Shown: positions 1 to 5,334 of the stretch, one piece after another
How positions within the stretch are numbered: the first letter of the stretch is position 1
How the letters are laid out: each line of letters begins with the position of its first letter
DNA from: Verrucomicrobiota bacterium
GTDB lineage: Bacteria > Verrucomicrobiota > Verrucomicrobiia > Limisphaerales > UBA1100
Direction of reading: 5' to 3'
Assembly (NCBI GenBank): GCA_015660155.1
Contig: DQLO01000276.1
Span: 1 to 6,230 of the forward strand
DNA: 6,230 bases
Translations under genes and position numbers: made by a program
The notes under the pieces: model-generated
What the model saw: only the letters and a program-made list of their open reading frames with translations
Told to the model about the DNA's origin: nothing
The model's database searches: none

Positions 1-57
1 CAAATCTGCGCTTGAGGATTCGGTCTCCGTGTGGAGGTCTTGGCAGGCGATCGTCAT
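1..57 (-). CDS. Possible start of a further operon gene (partial, unidentified)
   Basis: An ATG at 57-55 lies 7 bases after the stop of the radical SAM gene and stays open for 19 codons to the window edge, reading MTIACQDLHTETESSSADL. Third codon positions are mostly G or C, like the upstream genes, and the spacing fits the tight operon. Against it, the 7-base spacer (TTCTCCT) has no Shine-Dalgarno match, and another minus-strand frame is also open here. The peptide is too short to assign to a family. It may be the next member of the operon or chance. Confidence 0.4.
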   Translation of the reverse strand, partial: MTIACQDLHTETESSSADL

Positions 58-64
58 AGGAGAA

Positions 65-1624
65 TCATGCGAGGCAGGTTTCTGGGGCTTCAGTTTCCAG
101 TAACTGACGGGGCAGGGGAACTTTGGCCATGTCCTCCACGTTCAGGCGCTGGGCGCGGCCGAATTTTTTCTCAACTAAATTGAGATAATCGGGGTTGGTA
201 AAATAAGTCTGCCAAGCGTCATCGCGGAAGCGCACCACTTCGGCGGCGCTCAAATGCTTGGTGGGCAGCGGCTGGCTTTCGTATGACAAGAATGCGTAGC
301 CCTCATAGTTGGTTGGCAGCGGCCAGCCGTTTTGCTTGGCCTCGTAATACAACGGACTGCCGGGCAGCGCTTGGCACGGATACATATTGGCCATCTCGGT
401 GTTCAGCTCCAGCGCGAGGTCGAGCGTTTGTTGCATCGTCTCGTGGGTGTCATCCGGGAAACCGTAAATGTAATTGGAAATAATGTTCACGTCCGCCTCG
501 CGAATTTCGCGCGCTACTTCGCGGATGTTGATGTCCTTAAAGGATCCCTTCGAAACCTCGCGCCGCACCGCTTGGTTGCCGGCCTCCACGCCGAGCGCCA
601 GCCAGCCGATCCCCGCGCGCTTGAACAGATCGAGATACTTCGGCCGCACCGTGTCGATGCGCGAATACGCCCACATCCGCAGTTTCAGCTCGCGGTCGAT
701 GATGTTGTTCAGCAACGGCTCGAAGTAGCGTTTATCCAGAAAAAACATTTCATCCGAAATCCGCAACGTCTCCACGCCGAGATTGGCGAGTGTCTCGAAT
801 TCTTTGGTGATAAAGTCCGGTGACCAATATCGCATCTTGCGCGAGTCCGATGAGTTAATGCCATCGCTGTTGTCCTCGCGATTCACGATGTTGATCATGC
901 AAAAATTGCAGGCAAACCGGCAGCCGAGCGAAGTGTAAATCGCAGCAAACGGCGTGCGCTTGGCGTGATCAAATTCCGCGTGCCAAAAATGCGCGCGATA
1001 CAAATCCAAAGGCCGCTTGTCGTACGGCAGCAAATCCCACGCGTACCCCGGCAGATCGATGTCCATCCGTTCCTGCGGCACCACGTGCTCCGGCGCATTC
1101 AGCCACGGCCGCCCGTGCAGCTTGTGGCCGATGCCCTTCACCTTCTCCACCCCGTCACCGAGATTGGAGCGCAGTAAATTTTGCACCGCATAAACGCCTT
1201 CATTCAACAGCACATAATCAATGCTATCCTCAGCCAACACTTCCAACGGCAGCGCGCTCGTGTGCGAGCCGACGATCGCGATTTTATATTCCGGATAAGC
1301 CGCCTTCAACCCGCGCGCCAACGCGATGGCACCGATCATATTGGTCGTGCCGGAGTTCGGGTTCTGTCCATAAACTGTCAGGCAAACGAGGCGCGGGTTG
1401 GCCTCGTCGATGCGTCGGATCGATTGCTCCAGCGTGAGTCGCTCCGCGCCGGTATCCAAAATCGCTGCCTCAAACCCATTGCTCCGGCAGGCTTGCGCGA
1501 GCAGCAAAGACCACGTGGGCGTCTCGATGGCCGAATATTTTTTGGCCAATTCCTGATACGCCTTCGCCGAGGAATCGGGCGAGACGAACAGCACGTCGAG
1601 TTGTTTGTTCAAAGATTTTATCAT
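65..1624 (-). CDS. Radical SAM enzyme with N-terminal cobalamin-binding-like domain (519 aa)
   Basis: Residues 1-160 resemble the B12-binding domain of class B radical SAM proteins: an LDVLFVSP opening strand, then VGSHTSALP (118-126) and DYVLLNEG (136-143), which match the usual GGxHxTxxP and DxxxxGEG segments. The DxHxxG cobalamin-ligand motif is not visible, as in many relatives. The radical SAM core follows, with the cluster motif CX3CX2C at Cys235, Cys239 and Cys242 (SLGCRFACNFC). Later core strands are visible at ISDEMFF (289-295), GVEAGN (345-350) and YGFPDDT (387-393). The length is normal for a two-domain member. The enzyme should reductively cleave S-adenosylmethionine in the cytoplasm; its substrate is unknown. 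It lies 13 bases after the dehydratase gene with no clear Shine-Dalgarno, probably as a late operon gene. In this setting it may methylate or rearrange a sugar or lipid, but that is inference. Confidence 0.9.
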   Translation of the reverse strand: MIKSLNKQLDVLFVSPDSSAKAYQELAKKYSAIETPTWSLLLAQACRSNGFEAAILDTGAERLTLEQSIRRIDEANPRLVCLTVYGQNPNSGTTNMIGAIALARGLKAAYPEYKIAIVGSHTSALPLEVLAEDSIDYVLLNEGVYAVQNLLRSNLGDGVEKVKGIGHKLHGRPWLNAPEHVVPQERMDIDLPGYAWDLLPYDKRPLDLYRAHFWHAEFDHAKRTPFAAIYTSLGCRFACNFCMINIVNREDNSDGINSSDSRKMRYWSPDFITKEFETLANLGVETLRISDEMFFLDKRYFEPLLNNIIDRELKLRMWAYSRIDTVRPKYLDLFKRAGIGWLALGVEAGNQAVRREVSKGSFKDINIREVAREIREADVNIISNYIYGFPDDTHETMQQTLDLALELNTEMANMYPCQALPGSPLYYEAKQNGWPLPTNYEGYAFLSYESQPLPTKHLSAAEVVRFRDDAWQTYFTNPDYLNLVEKKFGRAQRLNVEDMAKVPLPRQLLETEAPETCLA

Positions 1625-1637
1625 CGTTTTATTGTCG

Positions 1638-2843
1638 TTAGAGGGTGTTCAACAATTCAGTCAGCAGCGTAATGCGCTCGGGCTCGAGGTCGGGATAATT
1701 CCCGATGTACCATCCATAAAAATGCACGTGATTCGTAAAGGGATAATTTTTGTACTCATCGCCAAACCGCTCGCGGGCATAGGGCTGGCGCAGTTGATTG
1801 CCGCCGCCGGCGGTGCCACGGCGAAATTCCACTTTCCATTCGCGCAAGGTGCTTTCCACGCGATCGCGCAGCGCGTCGTCCGGACTACGTAAAATCAACG
1901 TGAACGCGTAATTGCTGCTGCCTTCGACTGCAAAATCCGTTTGGTATTTCGCCGAGTCCAAGCCATTCAAAAACAACTTCAAGTTGCGCGTGCGAATGGC
2001 GTTGTTGTCGTCCAAGCGTTTCAGTTGATGGCGGCCGATCACCGCGTTGAGTTCTGTGCCGCGCACGTTGTAAGCGGGATAGGCGAAAATAAATTCCGGA
2101 TTCAAATCCGGATGCTCGGATTGGTAACGCTCTTTGGTCGATTCCTCCGAAGCTTCGCGCACCATTCCGTGCGAGCGATAGATGCGGATGGCTTCGTAAA
2201 GCGCATCGTCATTCGTGCAAACCATTCCGCCCTCCACCGTGCTGAGATGGTGCGCGTAATAAAAAGAAAAGTTGGAAGCCCAACCCATACTGCCCACGCG
2301 TTGGCCATTGAAGGTCGCGCCGTGTGCTTCGCAGCAATCTTCGATCAACGGAATGTTGCGTTGTTCAAGTTCATCGAGCAGACGCTGGTCCAATCCGTTG
2401 TAACCCAACACGTGCGTCAGAAAAACGGCCTGCGTTTGGTCGTTCACTTTGTCGAGCACTTGCGAAATATCCATGCCGAGCGTGCGCGGATCGATGTCCA
2501 CAAACACCGGCGTCAAGCCCGCGTGCAGCACCGAGGCGATGTCGCTCACCCACGTCAGCGTGGGCACAATCACTTCGCCTTCGCCCTTGAGCTGGCGCAG
2601 CGCGGCCATCGTCACGAGGTTCGCCGCCGAGCCGGAATGCACAAACACACTGTGCTTCACGCCGAGCCACTCGCTCCATTCGCGTTCGAACTCGCGCACA
2701 TTCGTCGACTGCGTGAGAATGGGATCGTCCTGCTGTAAAAACTCAATGAGACAATCCAAATCCGCCCGCGTGATGTTATTGCGCATCAACGGCCACGGGC
2801 CGAGGGCAGTCTGCGGTTCAGCGATGGCGGCGCTATTTTTCAT
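1638..2843 (-). CDS. PLP-dependent sugar C3-dehydratase, ColD/RfbH type (401 aa)
   Basis: This is a DegT/DnrJ/EryC1/StrS-fold protein. Visible landmarks are HSGSAANL (69-76, phosphate contact), VPTLTW (93-98), FVDID (114-118) and IEDCCEAHGA (167-176, with Asp169 for the pyridine nitrogen). The decisive segment is FSFYYAHHLSTVEGG (192-206). Aminotransferases of this fold have a Schiff-base lysine where His198 stands. The same Lys-to-His change marks GDP-4-keto-6-deoxymannose 3-dehydratase (ColD) and the CDP-hexose enzyme RfbH, which remove the C3 hydroxyl of a 4-keto sugar. The tail, with GWYIGNYPDL (377-386), also recalls ColD, and the length is close to ColD (about 390). No RfbH-type iron-sulfur cysteine cluster is apparent, so a glutamate-coupled ColD mechanism is more likely. 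The start overlaps the preceding gene by 11 bases, and GGAG lies 9 bases upstream. A simple aminotransferase is the less likely alternative. Confidence 0.88.
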   Translation of the reverse strand: MKNSAAIAEPQTALGPWPLMRNNITRADLDCLIEFLQQDDPILTQSTNVREFEREWSEWLGVKHSVFVHSGSAANLVTMAALRQLKGEGEVIVPTLTWVSDIASVLHAGLTPVFVDIDPRTLGMDISQVLDKVNDQTQAVFLTHVLGYNGLDQRLLDELEQRNIPLIEDCCEAHGATFNGQRVGSMGWASNFSFYYAHHLSTVEGGMVCTNDDALYEAIRIYRSHGMVREASEESTKERYQSEHPDLNPEFIFAYPAYNVRGTELNAVIGRHQLKRLDDNNAIRTRNLKLFLNGLDSAKYQTDFAVEGSSNYAFTLILRSPDDALRDRVESTLREWKVEFRRGTAGGGNQLRQPYARERFGDEYKNYPFTNHVHFYGWYIGNYPDLEPERITLLTELLNTL

Positions 2844-3378
2844 TATAAAAGTCTCCGTATTCCACGAGTATCGTGCTCTTGCCGTCTTCCCGCGTGCGGG
2901 CTTTTTCGTAGGCGGGAAAAATTTCGTCCGCTTCTTCCAGTCGAATTACCTCCACATTTTTCAGCATCGAGCGGTACGCATCGGTGTAATCGCCGATGTG
3001 CTGATGGCCCGGATGCAGCGGGCGTTGGGAGCCGATGCTGGTGCGGATGATAGCTTTGGGTTGGTAGCCGCCGCCGGACATCTCGCTGAATTTATCGAGG
3101 TGATTGACCAGTTGATTGGTGGCGAGCAGCAGAAAATTCCAACGCGGGAAAATGCTAACCGGCAGTTTGCCTTGCAACGCGAGGCCGTTGGTCATGCCCA
3201 TTTGCATGTCCTCATCCACGGGCAGTTCCACTTTGCGATCGGCGGAAATTTCCTTGAGCGTGTTGCTCATCGCCGTGCCGGGACAAGCCACGGCTTGGCC
3301 GATGAACACCGTGGCCGGATCTTCGGCGAGGTATTCCATCGAGCGTTTGAGTTCATCAAAATATTTCAAAAGTTTCAT
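2833..3378 (-). CDS. TPP-dependent enzyme, E1-beta-like pyrimidine-binding subunit (181 aa)
   Basis: This is a stand-alone pyrimidine (Pyr) domain of the transketolase / 2-oxoacid dehydrogenase E1-beta family. After an E1-beta-like helix (MKLLKYFDELKRSMEYL) comes ELPVDEDMQMGMTNGLALQG (51-70). This aligns without gaps to the PISEMGFAGIAVG-type motif of E1-beta and keeps the glutamate (Glu56) that activates the thiamine ring. NQLVNHLDKFSEMSGG (88-103) and GHQHIGDYTDAY (124-135) match the usual downstream helix and active-site loop. Typical E1-beta is about 325 residues, with a C-terminal transketolase domain that is absent here. The gene ends cleanly in an 11-base overlap with the next one, so this looks like a native minimal form. 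The start MKLLKYF lies 11 bases after the E1-alpha-like stop; upstream in-frame codons run deep into that gene and were not used. It should pair with the preceding protein. Confidence 0.85.
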   Translation of the reverse strand: MKLLKYFDELKRSMEYLAEDPATVFIGQAVACPGTAMSNTLKEISADRKVELPVDEDMQMGMTNGLALQGKLPVSIFPRWNFLLLATNQLVNHLDKFSEMSGGGYQPKAIIRTSIGSQRPLHPGHQHIGDYTDAYRSMLKNVEVIRLEEADEIFPAYEKARTREDGKSTILVEYGDFYNEK

Positions 3379-3389
3379 AGCGTCCGTGC

Positions 3390-4058
3390 TTAAAATTGTA
3401 CGCGCTGGCCCGCGCCGGCGTGCGGGTATTTGGTTTCGTATTGGTAATAGGTGATGTACGGATTGTCGGTGTTCTCGTAAGTGAGCGTGTCCACGCCCCA
3501 CGTTTCGCGCGTGTCGGTGCAAACACTTTTGCCGTTGTCCTCAATCACAAAATGCACCGGCAGCTCATGGTTTTGTACATACTTGATGCACTCATGAGCT
3601 GAACCGGTTTCGGAAGTCATTTCGCCAAGGAAACACCACACGCGTTCCTTGCCGCCCTCGCGCTGGATGCCGAGGCCGAGCCCGACGGCGATGGGGAGCA
3701 CGCCGGTGACGATGGCGGAACTCAACACGCGGTGCTCGGGGAAATTCAAAGTAATGGAATGGCCGGCCATAATTTCGGCCTTCACTTCCTCCGGCGGCAC
3801 GCCTTTGAGCAGGCATTGGTAATGACTGCGCCACGAGCACAGCACCCAATCATCCGCCCGCACGCGGTCAAACACATCGATCATCTCGCGTTCGTTGCCG
3901 GAATACAGATGCACCGGCGCTTTAATTTTGGAGGCGTTAAATTCGTCGGCGATGTCGTCCTCGAAAGCGATCAACTCCTCGGGCGTCCAACGCGGCAAAC
4001 CGCCCGCGGTCAATTCGGCGGCGGCGGTTTCGGGTTCGCAAATGAATGGGGGTCTCAT
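3390..4058 (-). CDS. TPP-dependent enzyme, E1-alpha-like pyrophosphate-binding subunit (222 aa)
   Basis: The order of motifs matches dehydrogenase E1-alpha: PVHLYSGNE (48-56; compare HLxxGQE), WRSHYQCLLKGV (76-87; compare YRxHxxxLxxG), then the TPP/Mg site from LGEM (144-147) to EDN (173-175). The usual GDG...NN appears as GEM...DN, so both metal-site positions stay acidic or polar but are not canonical. The protein is about 100-150 residues shorter than ordinary E1-alpha. With the next gene it would form a minimal split TPP enzyme that makes an activated acyl or aldehyde carbanion and transfers it to an acceptor. There are no lipoyl-transferase (E2) or E3 genes here, which argues against a pyruvate dehydrogenase complex. 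The gene starts 3 bases after the kinase stop with no Shine-Dalgarno, implying translational coupling. The sugar locus suggests a sugar acceptor, but the substrate is not known. Confidence 0.83.
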   Translation of the reverse strand: MRPPFICEPETAAAELTAGGLPRWTPEELIAFEDDIADEFNASKIKAPVHLYSGNEREMIDVFDRVRADDWVLCSWRSHYQCLLKGVPPEEVKAEIMAGHSITLNFPEHRVLSSAIVTGVLPIAVGLGLGIQREGGKERVWCFLGEMTSETGSAHECIKYVQNHELPVHFVIEDNGKSVCTDTRETWGVDTLTYENTDNPYITYYQYETKYPHAGAGQRVQF

Positions 4059-4061
4059 GAT

Positions 4062-5153
4062 TTAGGCGAAATTAGCGAGCGCTTCGGCGGTGGCCTCTAC
4101 GTCATCGAGTTCACGGAATTCGGCCAATTGACGGGATCGGTTGTCGGCCTCGGCGGCTGAGTAGTCCTGGTCGCGGTCGTAAAAAATCACCTGACTGCCG
4201 GCTGTCTCGAAGTTGAACGGCACGTGAATGAGGCGATTGAGTTTCTCGCGAACGGCGGGTTGAAACTGCGGCGGCACGAAGAGCAGCATAAATCCGCCCC
4301 CGCCCGCGCCGGTGATCTTGCCGCCGATGGCGCCGGCATCGCGCGCGGCATTGTACAGTTCGCTGACGGCGTCGTTGGAAATCTTTTCACTGATCGCCTG
4401 TTTGGTCAGCCAACTTTCGTGCAGCAGCTCGCCGTATTCCTTGATCGGCCCGTGACCGCAGAGGAGGGAGAGGGCTTCCTCCACCATATCGCGCAGGATG
4501 CGAAGCTGGCGGCGTTTCTTTTCAAGTGAGGGCACATAGCTGCCGGCCACCTTGTCGGCGGTGCGCTTGATGCCCGTGTAAAAAAGCATGAGGTGTGAGG
4601 TGAGTTCATTCAGCCGATCAGGCGGAATGATGACCGGTCGCACCGAAATTTCTCCGGACTGATGAAAAGTAATGTGGTTGAACCCGCCGTACGCCGCGTT
4701 CACTTGATCCTGCGAGCCGACGGTTTCCTTCAACAAATCCTGTTCCAAATGAATGCTCTCATTGGCCAGTTGTTCCTTGGTGGCCATGTGGCCTTTGAGG
4801 GCGTAGAGGGCATTGAGCAGACCGACCGTGAAGGCGGAGCTGCTGCCCATTCCACTGCGGGCGGGGAGGTCGCCGTCGTGGTGAATCTCAATCCCGCGAT
4901 TGAGATTCATAAATTTCAGCGTGGCGCGCACCGAGGGATGCTGTATTTCTTCAATAGTATTAGTGCTCTCGATTTGCGAATACACCACGCGAAATTGATG
5001 GTCGAAAAACGGCGGCAAATGGCGTGCGCTAATATAGCAATACTTGTCGATGGTGGTGGAAAGCACCGCGCCGCCGTGCTCGCGGTACCAGCCCGGATAG
5101 TCCGTGCCGCCGCCAAACATAGAGATGCGATAGGGGGTGCGAGTAATTATCAT
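4062..5153 (-). CDS. hddA: GHMP-family sugar kinase, D-glycero-D-manno-heptose-7-phosphate kinase-like (363 aa)
   Basis: The N-terminus TRTPYRISMFGGGTDYPGWY (4-23) is typical of the HddA group of GHMP kinases. The ATP phosphate-binding loop is LPARSGMGSSSA (96-107), a further conserved segment is VGSQDQVNAAYGG (145-157), and the C-terminal glycine motif is KITGAGGGGFML (279-290). Length is normal. HddA phosphorylates C1 of D-glycero-D-manno-heptose 7-phosphate with ATP in the cytoplasm; a phosphatase then removes the 7-phosphate before HddC adds GMP. Related GHMP kinases act on fucose or other sugars, so heptose specificity is inferred from motif resemblance and from the nearby HddC-like gene. 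AAGGG lies 6 bases before the start. This is the first gene of its unit, downstream of a sigma-54 promoter, and is followed after 3 bases by the E1-alpha-like gene. Confidence 0.85.
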   Translation of the reverse strand: MIITRTPYRISMFGGGTDYPGWYREHGGAVLSTTIDKYCYISARHLPPFFDHQFRVVYSQIESTNTIEEIQHPSVRATLKFMNLNRGIEIHHDGDLPARSGMGSSSAFTVGLLNALYALKGHMATKEQLANESIHLEQDLLKETVGSQDQVNAAYGGFNHITFHQSGEISVRPVIIPPDRLNELTSHLMLFYTGIKRTADKVAGSYVPSLEKKRRQLRILRDMVEEALSLLCGHGPIKEYGELLHESWLTKQAISEKISNDAVSELYNAARDAGAIGGKITGAGGGGFMLLFVPPQFQPAVREKLNRLIHVPFNFETAGSQVIFYDRDQDYSAAEADNRSRQLAEFRELDDVEATAEALANFA

Positions 5154-5173
5154 TTCCTGCCCTTCGTTGTCAT
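5150..5173 (-). CDS. Possible 7-codon leader ORF overlapping the kinase start
   Basis: An ATG at 5173-5171 opens the reading frame MTTKGRK and ends at TGA (5152-5150), which overlaps the kinase ATG in the form ATGA. AAAAAGG lies 7 bases upstream, a better-looking ribosome site than many genes here have. Its frame differs from the kinase. Translating it would pass through the arm that can pair with the kinase ribosome site. An ORF this short may well be chance. Confidence 0.25.
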   Translation of the reverse strand: MTTKGRK

Positions 5174-5212
5174 AATTAGACCTTTTTCTGGCAGGAAAAA
5201 ATGAACCTGCCC
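5153..5212 (-). promoter_or_regulatory. Leader with two mutually exclusive hairpins over the kinase RBS
   Basis: In the predicted transcript, CCTGCC (5195-5190) can pair with GGCAGG upstream (5211-5206; 6 pairs, 10-nt loop) or, as TTTCCTGCC (5198-5190), with GGCAGGAAA (5161-5153; 9 pairs, 28-nt loop). The second fold covers part of the kinase Shine-Dalgarno and the A of its ATG. Both pairings use the same middle arm, so they exclude each other, the arrangement used by RNA switches. No U-run follows either stem, so this is not an intrinsic terminator. The pairings are seen in the sequence; function is inferred. Confidence 0.45.
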
Positions 5213-5222
5213 ACGTGTGAGC

Positions 5223-5238
5223 AGCAAATGCCGTGCCA
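5223..5238 (-). promoter_or_regulatory. Sigma-54 (RpoN) -24/-12 promoter
   Basis: The minus strand reads TGGCACGGCATTTGCT. This matches the RpoN consensus TGGCAC-N5-TTGCW at every conserved base, with the -24 GG and -12 GC exactly 12 bases apart. It lies in the only sizeable intergenic gap, points toward the kinase gene, and follows the terminator of the preceding unit. The predicted start is near 5212, giving a leader of about 59 nt. Such a promoter needs an AAA+ enhancer-binding activator, which is not encoded in this window. Confidence 0.75.
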
Positions 5239-5250
5239 CTCTTTGGGTTG

Positions 5251-5296
5251 AGGCTTTATTTGAAGTAAAAGCGGCCCAAAAGGCTACTTTATTGCG
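5251..5296 (-). repeat. Imperfect direct repeat upstream of the sigma-54 site
   Basis: On the plus strand AGGCTTTATTTGAA begins at 5251 and AGGCTACTTTATTGCGAA begins at 5281. The copies share AGGCT and TTTATT, with a two-base insertion in the second, and start 30 bases apart, close to three helical turns. They sit about 40-85 bases upstream of the predicted start. They could be activator-binding sites or chance similarity. Confidence 0.22.
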
Positions 5297-5326
5297 AAAA
5301 ACGGCTCAGTTTTGGAGGCCGTTTTT
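5297..5326 (-). terminator. Intrinsic terminator after the nucleotidyltransferase gene
   Basis: A perfect 9-base inverted repeat, AAAAACGGC (5297-5305) and GCCGTTTTT (5318-5326), encloses a 12-base loop. On the minus strand the stem ends in a U-run and starts 8 bases after the stop codon at 5335. The GC core is only four pairs, but the position is typical. Because A5 and T5 flank both sides it could work in both directions. Confidence 0.7.
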
Positions 5327-5334
5327 GGGCGGTT

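Noticed and set aside
1941..2738. Long plus-strand open frame (265 codons) opposite the dehydratase gene
   Set aside because: Its translation is rich in Arg, His and Val with no recognisable motif, and it lies wholly opposite a gene with clear family motifs. The other plus-strand frames in the window (e.g. 4662-5204 and 2449-3393) show the same antisense pattern.
2833..3522. Longer start for the E1-beta-like gene at 3522
   Set aside because: The extra 48 residues lie mostly inside the E1-alpha-like gene and have shadow-frame composition. MKLLKYF at 3378 begins like known E1-beta proteins.
2833..4058. The two TPP subunits as one frameshifted, broken gene
   Set aside because: Each has its own stop or start, the second has a natural E1-beta N-terminus, and separate alpha and beta subunits are normal in this family.
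5190..5211. GGCAGG/CCTGCC hairpin as a second terminator
   Set aside because: No U-run follows the stem on either strand, and it lies between the promoter and the first gene.
5242..5280. TTTGGG...CCCAAA dyad upstream of the promoter
   Set aside because: Only six pairs with a 27-base gap; too weak to separate from chance.
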